Shown in pieces: positions 17,558 to 25,448 of a stretch of DNA of 30,542 nucleotides. The DNA is from DATNPH01 sp036703315 (lineage in GTDB: Bacteria > Cyanobacteriota > Cyanobacteriia > Cyanobacteriales > Coleofasciculaceae), in contig DATNPH010000173.1 in NCBI GenBank assembly GCA_036703315.1, positions 1-30,542 on the forward strand, written 5' to 3'. The notes beneath the pieces were generated by a model that made no database searches, was not told the origin of the DNA, and saw only the letters and a program-made list of their open reading frames with translations. The position numbers and the translations under genes are program-made. The stretch's first letter is position 1. Each line of letters begins with the position of its first letter.

Positions 17558-17962
17558 GCTTACGTGGCGGTGAAGCGGGTAATTTTCAGCCTTCTGAAAG
17601 TCAGTTTTGTCTCTCAGTATTCGCCTGGAGAGATGTCAGAACAATGCGGATATTACGTAACTCAAGGCTGGGAGAGCAATGACTCTCAGTAATTACACGG
17701 CGAAGCTAAGCTGTTCCACTCAGGCGCGATCGCCAAAACATTATTCACACCGCCACTAGATTTATGACTTTTGAGCTTTTGCTCATTTCATAGAACGATT
17801 TACTTAGTTCTAATTTTGTTACAAATGTTACTTGATTATACTGAGATAACTTGATAAAGTATCAATGTTGCAACTGCAACAAAGTCAAGAGCCAGCCCCT
17901 TACTTTGCAGGGTTCCGGGCTGGCTCTGGCTCCAACTCACATGAAGTGGAGACAAGTTCATT
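17558..17962 (+). promoter_or_regulatory. Divergent promoter region; sigma70-like promoter at 17832-17860
   Basis: This gap separates the divergent PLD gene and the 60-residue gene. TTGATT (17832-17837) and TAAAGT (17855-17860), 17 bases apart, are a plausible -35/-10 pair for the plus strand. GTTGCA and TGCAAC (17867-17880) form a small dyad near the expected start point. The left part has no clear gene or box. Confidence 0.4.
17888..17927 (+). ncRNA. Leader hairpin upstream of the 60-residue gene
   Basis: A perfect GC-rich 11-base stem, AGAGCCAGCCC (17888-17898) with GGGCTGGCTCT (17917-17927), has an 18-base loop. It lies 35 bases before the ATG and downstream of the candidate promoter, so it should be in the mRNA leader. 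No T-run follows, which argues against a simple terminator. A regulatory role is inference. Confidence 0.5.
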
Positions 17963-18145
17963 ATGACTAAAAAAGAATGCATCAAGCCTTGGGTGGTTGC
18001 CCGTCTACTTCCTCATGGGAAATGGGTGATTATTGGTCGCTACCGCAGTTGCTCAGATGCAGATGGACATCTTCTGTTGTTGCGTCACCGAGTGCCTAAC
18101 ATCCAATTTAAAGTTGTGTTCGATTTGGTCGATTATAAGACCTGA
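17963..18145 (+). CDS. Small conserved-looking hypothetical protein
   Basis: 60 residues, MTKKECIKPWVVARLLPHGKW continuing GRYRSCSDADGHLLLLRHRVP. The pattern of an aromatic strand, basic residues and R(Y/F)RSRSDADGH followed by a leucine-rich helix resembles small cyanobacterial proteins of unknown function. A GGAG ribosome site lies about 11 bases upstream, and a leader hairpin precedes it. A hairpin just after the stop supports a single-gene transcript. No membrane helix is visible. I do not assign a function. Confidence 0.65.
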   Translation: MTKKECIKPWVVARLLPHGKWVIIGRYRSCSDADGHLLLLRHRVPNIQFKVVFDLVDYKT

Positions 18146-18150
18146 TTTCT

Positions 18151-18180
18151 TGTAGGGACACGGTATGCTGTGTCCTTACA
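18151..18180 (+). terminator. Hairpin after the 60-residue gene
   Basis: TGTAGGGACAC (18151-18161) pairs with GTGTCCTTACA (18170-18180) with one mismatch and lies 5 bases past the stop codon. It is also of the dispersed GTAGGGACAC repeat type. No strong T-run follows. Confidence 0.5.
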
Positions 18181-18202
18181 GGTCGTAAGAGAGTGTTGTC
18201 AA

Positions 18203-18383
18203 CTCATATCTTGCACCTGGCGGTTGAAACCGCAGCTATACAAACGAAACCTGCCGCAGTTTACCCTCGAACGAAGTGAAGGGCAGGTTAAAAAATGCTT
18301 GATTTTCGGTCAGTCCGCGCAGGCGGACTTGGTTTGTATCGTTCCCCAGAATTCCATTCTGAGGGCTTGGTGCAAGATATGAG
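18203..18383. mobile_element. MITE-like element with 15-bp terminal inverted repeats
   Basis: The 181-base unit is bounded by perfect 15-base inverted repeats, CTCATATCTTGCACC (18203-18217) and GGTGCAAGATATGAG (18369-18383). GTCAA is present directly on both outer sides (18198-18202 and 18384-18388), as expected for a target-site duplication. Inside are further palindromes: GCGGTTGAAACCGC near 18220, AACCTGCC with GGCAGGTT (18248-18255, 18282-18289), AGTCCGC with GCGGACT (18312-18318, 18323-18329) and ATACAAAC with GTTTGTAT. It has no gene of its own, so it would need a transposase from elsewhere. The sequence between 18389 and 18626 shows no gene. Confidence 0.72.
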
Positions 18384-18626
18384 GTCAAGGAGTATTGGTC
18401 GGTTTAGGGTCTGTTAAGGGCAATAGACAACTTTCCGCTTCATCATTAGCTGTATGAACTTAGTGTTACCTGTTACACAAGAACAATTCTCAAAGACTTG
18501 GCAATCTTGAACTAAGATAAATTCCAAGAGAGAAAGTTTGCATTTTGTCCACTGCATCAGTTCGGGGAATTGCTCACACAGCAGCATAATTGTGAGGTTG
18601 TGGGTTTGAACCCCTAGCACCGTCTT

Positions 18627-19007
18627 ATGTCGAGAAGAAAAAAGACATTTCCGTGCAGTCATAAAGGGTATGGTCAAACCTGCCACCGCTGTGACCAACA
18701 ACATAAGGTACAAGAAGAAAAAAAACAGCAAAAACAGGCTTGGGAGTCAACCTTTGCTGATGACCCTATTGATTTAAAAAATCTTCCTGCTCATGTAGTA
18801 GTCAAAGCCCGTGTGATCATGACGGCATTGGAAAATCATCAGGATTACAGAGAATTTGGTGGAAAGCGGCTGCGCCACAACCGTTGGATCATTAGTATTC
18901 CCGTTACCCGCAACTACCGGATGATTTGTCATGACTGCGGTAACTTCTTAGTGCCCCAAGCTGTCTTGTCTCACGAGGATTACAACGTTGGTAAACCAGG
19001 CGGTTAG
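18627..19007 (+). CDS. Putative zinc-binding protein with RelE-like C-terminus
   Basis: 126 residues. The basic N-terminus carries Cys10, His12, Cys19 and Cys22 (PCSHKGYGQTCHRC), and Cys101, His102 and Cys104 (MICHDCG) lie near the end, enough ligands for a zinc site. The region from about 50 (KNLPAHVVVKARVIMTALE, then GGKRLRHNRWIISIPVTRNYR) ends VLSHEDYNV. That layout resembles RelE/ParE-type small toxins, in which a loop GxRL precedes a YRI strand and a final R/H..Y. This similarity is by eye. Small zinc proteins of this kind recur in cyanobacteria. No antitoxin-like gene lies directly beside it. Confidence 0.68.
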   Translation: MSRRKKTFPCSHKGYGQTCHRCDQQHKVQEEKKQQKQAWESTFADDPIDLKNLPAHVVVKARVIMTALENHQDYREFGGKRLRHNRWIISIPVTRNYRMICHDCGNFLVPQAVLSHEDYNVGKPGG

Positions 19008-19074
19008 CTACCAGTGTTCAGCCGTTAGCTTTCAGCTTAGTGGAGCAAATCATTAACCGGGTTCGCCCATCCCA

Positions 19075-19476
19075 ATGTCCGATAACCCAAACAATCATTA
19101 TCAAAGTGTTGTTGATGCATTGGCGGAGGCGACGAAGCTATCTCCGACTGAAATCGGCATTCGCGAGACACAAGAAACTGTTTGGAAAATTTTCTACGAT
19201 ATGGATGATTTACTGGCATTTCCAACCAGCTTCCTGTTTGATATTCGTTCAGCTACTGTCATCCAAGATATTCCTGTCAATTCACATGAATTTCCCCCTA
19301 ATAAGGCTCACATCGCTTATTGGAAAAACATAAAAGTCCACAAGGCTGTTGCTGAACTTCTGCATAATAAGGATTGGGTAGTTAATCTCACCACGAGACG
19401 GATGATCGAAAACCTTCCTCCCAGTATGAAGGTTCTCGTTTTGGTAGCATCAGTAACAAGAGGCGCTATATGCTGA
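19075..19476 (+). CDS. Hypothetical protein, possibly frameshifted at its end
   Basis: 133 residues beginning MSDNPNNHYQSVVDALAEA, with KLSPTEIGIRETQETVWKIFYDMDDLL. It looks like a soluble mixed protein of no family I know. There is no clear ribosome site. From about residue 115 the frame becomes an unlikely hydrophobic run (MKVLVLVASVTRGAIC). The -1 frame over the same bases reads QYEGSRFGSISNKRRYMLKK and ends at about 19499, seven bases before the cysteine desulfurase ATG. That tail looks more natural, so a one-base change near 19415-19425 may have broken the gene. A 97-codon frame overlapping the 5' part is a shadow. Confidence 0.45.
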   Translation: MSDNPNNHYQSVVDALAEATKLSPTEIGIRETQETVWKIFYDMDDLLAFPTSFLFDIRSATVIQDIPVNSHEFPPNKAHIAYWKNIKVHKAVAELLHNKDWVVNLTTRRMIENLPPSMKVLVLVASVTRGAIC

Positions 19477-19505
19477 AGAAAGAAAAAGCCCGTTGCTGAA
19501 AAACC

Positions 19506-20669
19506 ATGCAAATTTATCTGGACTACAGCGCTACAACACCGCCGCGCCCAGAAGTAATTACCGCCATGCAAAATGTCCTCACTCATCAGTGGGGCAATCC
19601 TTCCAGCTTGCACGAGTGGGGGCAGCGAGCTGCTATGGTAGTGGAACAGGCAAGAATGCAGGTAGCTGGGCTGATTAATGCACCAGCCGAGTCGATTATC
19701 TTCACCTCTGGTGGTACTGAGGCAGATAATCTGGCAATTCTGGGTGTTGCCAAAGCATACCGAAAGCCGCAGCATGTAATTATTTCTAGTGTTGAACATT
19801 CGGCGATCGCTGAACCGGTGCGCTGGCTGGAACAGGGGGGTTGGGAAGTAACGTGGTTGCCAGTGGATAGGCAAGGACGGGTCAATCCTGGTGACTTAGA
19901 GGCAGCGCTGCAACCTAATACTGTTTTAGTGTCAGTAATCTACGGTCAAAGCGAAGTTGGTACGTTGCAGCCGATTGAGGCGCTCGGTAAAATTGCCCAT
20001 GACCACGATGTCCTGTTTCACACCGATGCTGTCCAAGTTGCCGGACGCTTACCAATAGATGTGCAACAGCTGCCAGTGGATTTACTCTCTATTTCCAGTC
20101 ATAAGATATATGGTTCCCAAGGTGCGGGAGCACTGTATGTTCGTCCGGATGTCGAGTTAGTGCCGATAATGTTCGGTGGGGGGCAAGAATCACGGCTACG
20201 TTCTGGAACGCAGGCTGTACCAGCTATTGTAGGTTTTGGTGTAGCAGCTGAACTGGCGGCGGCAGAAATCGCAACAGAGACACCTCGGTTAATGGGGTTA
20301 CGCGATCGCCTTTTTGAGCAGCTGAGTAACACCCCCAACTTGCTCCCCACAGGCTCTCGGCTTCACCGCTTACCTCATCATGTCAGTTTCTCGGTCATCG
20401 GTGATGGTAAAAATGTTACAGGCAAGACTCTTGTGCGTCAGCTTAACCTGGCTGGGATTGCTATTAGTGCTGGTTCTGCCTGTCACAGCGGCAAACTCAG
20501 TCCTAGTCCCATCCTTAAGGCAATGGGTTACTGTGACACTGTTGCTCTTGGCAGCATTCGCCTCACCTTAGGACGAGATACTACACAAGCAGATGTGGAC
20601 TGGACGGCAATGGTACTTAAACAGATACTAGAACGATTGATGCCAGAGTTAGCTTTAGCTAGGTGTTAA
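19506..20669 (+). CDS. Cysteine desulfurase (NifS/IscS class)
   Basis: 387 residues, the normal length. PLP-enzyme features: Asp6-Tyr-Ser-Ala-Thr-Thr at the N-terminus, His98 in SSVEHSAIAEP, Asp174 in FHTDAVQVAG, the Schiff-base lysine Lys200 in SISSHKIYGSQG, and RSGTQ (232-236). The sulfur-carrying Cys326 is in SAGSACHSGK on the mobile loop, the class I arrangement. The enzyme takes sulfur from L-cysteine as a persulfide for Fe-S clusters, tRNA thiolation or other acceptors. YGQSEVGTLQP replaces the more usual NNEVGTIQP. No nif or isc partner genes are adjacent, so a housekeeping role is likely, and the exact paralog cannot be named. Confidence 0.95.
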   Translation: MQIYLDYSATTPPRPEVITAMQNVLTHQWGNPSSLHEWGQRAAMVVEQARMQVAGLINAPAESIIFTSGGTEADNLAILGVAKAYRKPQHVIISSVEHSAIAEPVRWLEQGGWEVTWLPVDRQGRVNPGDLEAALQPNTVLVSVIYGQSEVGTLQPIEALGKIAHDHDVLFHTDAVQVAGRLPIDVQQLPVDLLSISSHKIYGSQGAGALYVRPDVELVPIMFGGGQESRLRSGTQAVPAIVGFGVAAELAAAEIATETPRLMGLRDRLFEQLSNTPNLLPTGSRLHRLPHHVSFSVIGDGKNVTGKTLVRQLNLAGIAISAGSACHSGKLSPSPILKAMGYCDTVALGSIRLTLGRDTTQADVDWTAMVLKQILERLMPELALARC

Positions 20670-20689
20670 ATTTGATGCTTTCGTAATTT

Positions 20690-20770
20690 AACCTCTCCCC
20701 CAACCCTTCTCCTGCAAGGAGACGGGAGTCCGGTTCCCCCTTCCCTACGAGGGAAGGGGGTTAGGTTTTT
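20690..20770. terminator. Bidirectional terminator between convergent genes
   Basis: A perfect 11-base stem, CCCCCTTCCCT (20736-20746) with AGGGAAGGGGG (20750-20760), has a 3-base loop, is followed by TTAGGTTTTT, and is enclosed by AACCT/AGGTT. It sits between the convergent cysteine desulfurase and MATE genes. Repeats of this C-rich type occur widely in cyanobacteria. Confidence 0.8.
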
Positions 20771-20791
20771 AATTCGCTCCATTCCTCTCCA

Positions 20792-22114
20792 CTAACCCTT
20801 AAGTGTCCTTGGTACTTGCACCCCAAGACTCACAACTCTTGCTGCCATAAACAATGACATAGCTAGCCATAATAAATGACTACTGTGGAACAGCCAACCA
20901 GCTATAGCCAAGGGAACAAAACCGAGCAAAGTTGCACATAAGGCAGCACTGCGGATGGTAGGCCCCTCTGCCAAACCGAGGAAGTACCCATCTAGGATAA
21001 AAGCAAGGGAACCGAATCCTAAGACAGGCAGTAGCCAAGAGACATAGCGATTAATGCTATGAATGATTTCCGAGTGATTGGTCAACAACCCAAATAGCGG
21101 CTCTGGAAATAGGACAAAGACGAGGGCGAGGGTAAGACCTAAGATCAGGCTTGTTCCCCCAGAAATCCTTACTAGCGAGGCTAGCTGCTGATTATCGTCT
21201 TTGCCTCGAAAGATACCTGCCAAACTCTCGGTAGCGAAGGCGAGTCCATCTATAAAGTAGATTGCCAGGGTTACCACCTGTAAGAGCAAGGCAGTTTCCG
21301 TTAGCATCATCGTTCCCATCGCCGAACTCAAGTTGGTGAAGATGGAAAAGGTGGAGAGAAAGGCAAAAGTTCGTATAAAAATATCTCTATTAAGCGCCAA
21401 AGAGGATTTTAGCGCTGATAAGTCAAATAATTGTCCTGCTACCGCTCTTACCGCTTTAAACGGGACTTCTCGGCAAACCAAAATTATCCCTATTAGCAAC
21501 ATCAGGTACTGGCTGACAGCTGTAGCTAGACCAGCTCCCCCACTTTCCCATCCCCACCGAACAATAAATAGATAGTCCAGCAAGATATTGGCTCCATTAC
21601 CAACGGCAGACAACACCAAAACTTTACCGCTTTGCTCACGCCCTAAAAACCAACCGATTAGCACAAAGTTGAGCAGAGTTGCAGGTGCTCCCCAAATCCG
21701 ACCATCGTAATAAGCTTGTCCGGAAGCTTTTACATCTGGTGCGGCACTCAGTAGGGCAAACCCAAGCTCTTGCAGAGGGTACTGCAAAATCAGGATAGCA
21801 ACGCCCAGCCCCAGAGCTAGTATCCCGTTACGCAACCCCGTGAGTAATACCTCCTCCTCATCCTCACGTCCTACGGCTTGAGCAGTCATCCCAGTCGTGC
21901 CCATGCGCAAAAAACCTAGGGTTCGGTAGATATAGTTAAACAAAATAGTGGATAGAGTGACCCCAGCTAGATGGCGGATTTCTACTAAGTGACCTAAGAA
22001 TGCCACGCTGATTAAACCAGCCAGAGGCACCATGAGATTGGACAGAATGTTGACGATCGCCAGCCGGAAAAAGCGAGGAAGAAAATCATACTGCTCAAGG
22101 GTTGTAACTAACAT
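20792..22114 (-). CDS. MATE-family efflux transporter (DinF-like)
   Basis: From the ATG at 22114 it has 440 residues; the frame also allows a GTG at 22150 and a TTG at 22177. Twelve hydrophobic segments are expected. The start LPRFFRLAIVNILSNLMVPLAGLISVAFLGHL and the later FLRMGTTGMTAQAVG are hallmarks of DinF-type MATE carriers, which export cationic drugs, metabolites or toxins using Na+ or H+ gradients. Some cyanobacterial members are annotated as guanitoxin exporter GntT, but no guanitoxin genes are seen here, so the substrate stays unknown. It converges with the cysteine desulfurase gene and diverges from the DUF1995 gene. Confidence 0.92.
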   Translation of the reverse strand: MLVTTLEQYDFLPRFFRLAIVNILSNLMVPLAGLISVAFLGHLVEIRHLAGVTLSTILFNYIYRTLGFLRMGTTGMTAQAVGREDEEEVLLTGLRNGILALGLGVAILILQYPLQELGFALLSAAPDVKASGQAYYDGRIWGAPATLLNFVLIGWFLGREQSGKVLVLSAVGNGANILLDYLFIVRWGWESGGAGLATAVSQYLMLLIGIILVCREVPFKAVRAVAGQLFDLSALKSSLALNRDIFIRTFAFLSTFSIFTNLSSAMGTMMLTETALLLQVVTLAIYFIDGLAFATESLAGIFRGKDDNQQLASLVRISGGTSLILGLTLALVFVLFPEPLFGLLTNHSEIIHSINRYVSWLLPVLGFGSLAFILDGYFLGLAEGPTIRSAALCATLLGFVPLAIAGWLFHSSHLLWLAMSLFMAARVVSLGVQVPRTLKG

Positions 22115-22308
22115 ATCCTGGTCAAGCTCAGGCAATGGAGAGGGGGTCACACTCAAAGAGTAACAAATTTTAATCAAATCTTAAAAAATCTTAAAACTTA
22201 TGAATTGTTATGGGTATAAATTAAACACACCTTCGCTTGTTCTCGATTCAGCCGTTGTGACGGATACTACTGTTAGTAGCGAATTTAACAAGAAGTAAAA
22301 AACCGATT

Positions 22309-23052
22309 ATGGCAGAGCTTCCTAACAGCCTTGAAGAAGCCATCGACCAAGCCAAAGAGGCTACTCAAGCCGCCCTAAATGACGGTCGCACCCGGTTGCA
22401 AGTGGAACTAGTTTTTCCAGAAATTGCTCTCCAATCTCAATTGATCGCGCAACAATTTATTCCCCTGTTTGAGCAGTATGGCTCAGGGCTAAAAGTCTTC
22501 TTTCCCGATACGGGGGCTGCCGCCCTAGCTCGCCGTGATTGGGGAGAGGTACCGTTTAAAGTGGGCGACATTGGTACCAGCCGCTCACCCATAGAAACAA
22601 GAATTCAACCAGAAGACAAGGCTTTCTTACTCGTTTCCCCGTCAGCAGTGGAAGTGGCTCAAGTCGAAAAACTTTGCAATTTGGCTGGCGATCGCCCCTG
22701 CGTTTTGCTCAACCCTCAGCTGGAAGATCTCTACGTTGTCGGCATTGGCTTAGCGGCACGTAAGCTGCGTGATCGCTTGCTCAGAACAATAGAATCGTGT
22801 TACTACCTTAGAGCTATCGGTCAAGCCGCCATCCTGCACTCTTACCCTGGACTTTGGCAAGTCTGGCTAGAAATAGATGATGAATATCAGCTGATTGCTG
22901 AACAGCCTGAAAAACCAGCAGGAGAAGCCCTTGACCAAATCCTTGCGAAAGCGATTGGCAGCAACGAAACCGGTGAAACAACGCCATCATCTGTCAAAAA
23001 ACCAGGATTCCTTACTAATCTTCAGCGCTTCTTAAATGCCTTGAGCCGCTAA
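22309..23052 (+). CDS. DUF1995 protein (LPA3-like)
   Basis: 247 residues, MAELPNSLEEAIDQAKEAT at the start. The body QVELVFPEIALQSQLIAQQF, KVFFPDTGAAALARRDW and VLLNPQLEDLYVVGIG matches DUF1995. This family is found in cyanobacteria and chloroplasts; the plant member LPA3 helps assemble photosystem II. The domain is soluble and may bind a nucleotide or partner protein. A role in photosystem or thylakoid protein assembly is therefore possible but not shown for the bacterial form. The gene is followed by a weak hairpin at 23055-23111. Confidence 0.88.
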   Translation: MAELPNSLEEAIDQAKEATQAALNDGRTRLQVELVFPEIALQSQLIAQQFIPLFEQYGSGLKVFFPDTGAAALARRDWGEVPFKVGDIGTSRSPIETRIQPEDKAFLLVSPSAVEVAQVEKLCNLAGDRPCVLLNPQLEDLYVVGIGLAARKLRDRLLRTIESCYYLRAIGQAAILHSYPGLWQVWLEIDDEYQLIAEQPEKPAGEALDQILAKAIGSNETGETTPSSVKKPGFLTNLQRFLNALSR

Positions 23053-23054
23053 GA

Positions 23055-23111
23055 GGTTGCAGGTTGGTAGGTTCATAGGTTTTTCCAACCTTTAACTTTC
23101 AACCTTCAACC
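23055..23111 (+). terminator. Hairpin after DUF1995 gene
   Basis: GGTTGCAGGTTG (23055-23066) pairs with CAACCTTCAACC (23100-23111), 11 of 12 bases, just past the stop. It is a probable transcript end, though a T-run is weak. Confidence 0.45.
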
Positions 23112-23271
23112 CTTTAAGTAATGACTTGACATAGACGCGATCGCCTTCTCCAGGGGTGAGGGGTAGATGGCAAAATTCCAGATATCTTAAGAAATGCGAT
23201 AATAGCAATTAAACAGGAAATTCCGGTAAGGGTGCAAAAACCGACGGTAAATATTTCCTTGGAACCATCAG

Positions 23272-24726
23272 ATGAATCCTTCGTGTGAGGAGAGTAAGCC
23301 AAACCTAGTTAAGCGTGAAGTATCTCTCCAAGCCTTCTTTAATCTTTCTGTGGATTTGTTGTGTGTCCGTGGCAGTGATGGGTATTTCGGGGAACTCAAC
23401 TCAGTTTGGGAAAGTACCTTAGGCTGGACGTTGGAGGAATTGCGATCGCGTCCCTGGTTAGACTTTGTCCATCCTGACGATGTTGCCTTCACCTTTGAGA
23501 TGGAATGTCAATGTCATACTCTTAAGGCAAGCCACACCCCTATACAACTTAAAAATCGCTACCGTTGCCGAGACGGAAGCTATCGTTGGCTATCTTGGCG
23601 TTTATCTGCCTATGAAAACGGCTTAAGCTATGGCATCGCCCAAGATGTCACACAAAGCAATTGGCGAGGCAGTGGGGTGTATCGTACAGAAGTACAGGAA
23701 ACGGTAAAGCTACGGGATCAGGCGCTCACTGCCAGTAGTGTAGGGATTGTGATTGCCGATACTCGATTGCCCGATATGCCCCTAATTTACGTTAATCCTG
23801 CTTTTATGAAAATAACGGGTTACTCTGCTGCTGAGGTACTCGGTTATAACTGCCGTTTTTTGCAAGGGAAAAAGACTAGTCAACCAGCTGTTACTCAACT
23901 CCGTGCTGCCATTAAAGCTGGAGAACATTGCACGGTTACCTTACTTAATTACCGGAAAGATGGGACTCCTTTCTGGAATGAATTAACTATTTCACCCATT
24001 TATGATGACGACAACAACTTAACTCATTTTGTCGGTATTCAAGCAGATATTAGCGATCGCATCAGAGCAGAACAAGCCTTACGTTTGGAAAAAAACAAGT
24101 CAGAACGGCTATTACTCAACATTTTGCCCAAGCCCATTGTTGAACAATTGAAACAATTTCAAGGTTCTTTGGCTCAACAATTTACTGAAGCTACAATTTT
24201 ATTTGCCGACATTGTGGGTTTTACCCCCCTGTCTGCCCAAATGTCTCCCTTAGAACTGCTTAATCTTTTAAATAAGATTTTTTCAGCTTTTGATCAATTG
24301 GCAGAAAAACATGGGGTTGAGAAAATTAAAACTATTGGTGATGCGTACATGGTTGCTGGAGGCTTGCCTATAGTTAAGGATAATCATGCAGAGGCGATCG
24401 CTCAAATGGCTCTGGATATGCAACAAGCCATTGGGCAGTTCCGAACCCAACAAGGTGAATTGTTCCAAATTCGCATCGGAATTAACACCGGACCGGTGGT
24501 AGCTGGTGTGATTGGCATCAAAAAATTTAGCTATGACCTTTGGGGGGATGCCGTTAATGTTGCGTCCCGAATGGAATCATCTGGTGTTCCGGGAAAAATT
24601 CAAGTTACGGCTGCAACAAAAGAGCGTTTGCAGGATAAGTATTTATTTGAAGAACGGGGCGCAATCATAGTTAAGGGAAAAGGGAAAATGATTACCTATT
24701 GGCTCATAGGAAAGAAAGGTGGCTAG
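23272..24726 (+). CDS. PAS-LOV-adenylyl cyclase (blue-light photoreceptor, mPAC-like)
   Basis: 484 residues in three parts. A PAS domain spans about 18-128 (ending GIAQDVT). A LOV domain spans about 148-262: GYNCRFLQG (191-199) carries the photoactive Cys194, and the other flavin contacts are there (Asn226 in LLNYRKDG, Asn236 in FWNEL, Gln257 in FVGIQAD). A class III cyclase spans about 300-480, with metal-binding Asp313 (FADIVGF) and Asp357 (TIGDAYM), adenine-selecting Lys353 and Asp422 (YDLWGD), and catalytic Asn429 and Arg433 (NVASRM). A coiled-coil linker (RAEQALRLEKNKSERLLLNILP) joins LOV to cyclase. Blue light should raise cAMP synthesis, as shown for mPAC of Microcoleus chthonoplastes. 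The protein is soluble, with no membrane helix. Confidence 0.93.
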   Translation: MNPSCEESKPNLVKREVSLQAFFNLSVDLLCVRGSDGYFGELNSVWESTLGWTLEELRSRPWLDFVHPDDVAFTFEMECQCHTLKASHTPIQLKNRYRCRDGSYRWLSWRLSAYENGLSYGIAQDVTQSNWRGSGVYRTEVQETVKLRDQALTASSVGIVIADTRLPDMPLIYVNPAFMKITGYSAAEVLGYNCRFLQGKKTSQPAVTQLRAAIKAGEHCTVTLLNYRKDGTPFWNELTISPIYDDDNNLTHFVGIQADISDRIRAEQALRLEKNKSERLLLNILPKPIVEQLKQFQGSLAQQFTEATILFADIVGFTPLSAQMSPLELLNLLNKIFSAFDQLAEKHGVEKIKTIGDAYMVAGGLPIVKDNHAEAIAQMALDMQQAIGQFRTQQGELFQIRIGINTGPVVAGVIGIKKFSYDLWGDAVNVASRMESSGVPGKIQVTAATKERLQDKYLFEERGAIIVKGKGKMITYWLIGKKGG

Positions 24727-24762
24727 TACCGCTCCCTTGGAAGTCAAAACCCCTACCCTTCG

Positions 24763-24938
24763 CAGGGCTGATTCGTTTTCCCGAAACCCGCCCGGAGTTT
24801 AAACTCCGGGCTAATAGCCAAAGTCGTCTTTAGACGACTCGAATAGTGATTTTCAGTCCTCTTGAGAGGACTTGATTCTATGAGACAGGGGTTTTAACCC
24901 CTGGCGGACTCTGGCTTTGCGAGAATGAATCAGCCCTA
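24763..24938. mobile_element. MITE-like element with four internal perfect hairpins
   Basis: The ends are inverted repeats AGGGCTGATTC (24764-24774) and GAATCAGCCCT (24927-24937). CTACCCTTCG is found directly on both sides (24753-24762 and 24939-24948), as for a 10-base target-site duplication. Inside lie four perfect hairpins in a row: the 20-base palindrome at 24791-24810; AGTCGTCT with AGACGACT (24822-24839); AGTCCTCT with AGAGGACT (24855-24872); CAGGGGTT with AACCCCTG (24886-24903). It follows the cyclase stop by about 37 bases, so it may also end that transcript. It carries no gene. Its layout is like that of 18203-18383. Confidence 0.7.
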
Positions 24939-25054
24939 CTACCCTTCGGGGAACGGGGCGCGTCTCCTGTGTGCTACTCTTTGCTTCCTTGCCCGGAGAT
25001 GAACTCCTTCTCATCGCAACCGGAAGTGGTTGGGGCACCTGACGCGTTGAGGGC

Positions 25055-25252
25055 AAGGCAGAGGGCAGAACGCTCTTATGTTCCGTTCTCTTATAAGATT
25101 GGATTGTGACGAATCCTGAACGGGAGCCAGTCAAATCATTGCCTGACACGGGGCTTGAAACCCTTTCTCCCTCTGGCGCGCCTCCAAGGCAGACTGCTCC
25201 ATAAAGACAGAAACTCTTTGATAAAAGCCCTCTGCCGCCTGCCCTCTGCCTT
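25055..25252. repeat. Long-range 14-bp inverted repeat
   Basis: AAGGCAGAGGGCAG (25055-25068) and CTGCCCTCTGCCTT (25239-25252) are exact inverted copies 170 bases apart. This purine/pyrimidine-rich sequence is of the low-complexity type often found between cyanobacterial genes. A 138-codon frame on the minus strand across 24853-25269 runs through the hairpin element and these repeats and is not a credible gene. Confidence 0.7.
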
Positions 25253-25352
25253 TCTTGGTCATAAGTCAAAGTGGTAGGTACATACCCAAAAAGCAGACAA
25301 TAAAGACCTCAGGACTACCAAAGTCTAGAAGCCTTATAGTTAATATTTTCAA

Positions 25353-25426
<74 letters not shown>

Positions 25427-25448
25427 TTAAGCGTTTAGTCCTGTACGC

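Noticed and set aside
18540..18626. tRNA-like T-arm (GTGGGTTTGAACCCC) before the zinc protein gene
   Set aside because: The T-loop has T where C is invariant, the T-stem pairs only three bases, and no matching acceptor or anticodon arm can be drawn.
19317..19885. Minus-strand frames of 185 and 99 codons over the cysteine desulfurase start
   Set aside because: They are shadows of the plus-strand enzyme, whose motifs are unambiguous.
20792..22114. Guanitoxin exporter GntT
   Set aside because: The protein is of that MATE branch, but no guanitoxin biosynthesis genes are in the window, so a substrate cannot be claimed.
24853..25269. 138-codon minus-strand frame
   Set aside because: It passes through the four-hairpin element and low-complexity inverted repeats; its Arg/Ser-rich product looks like noise.
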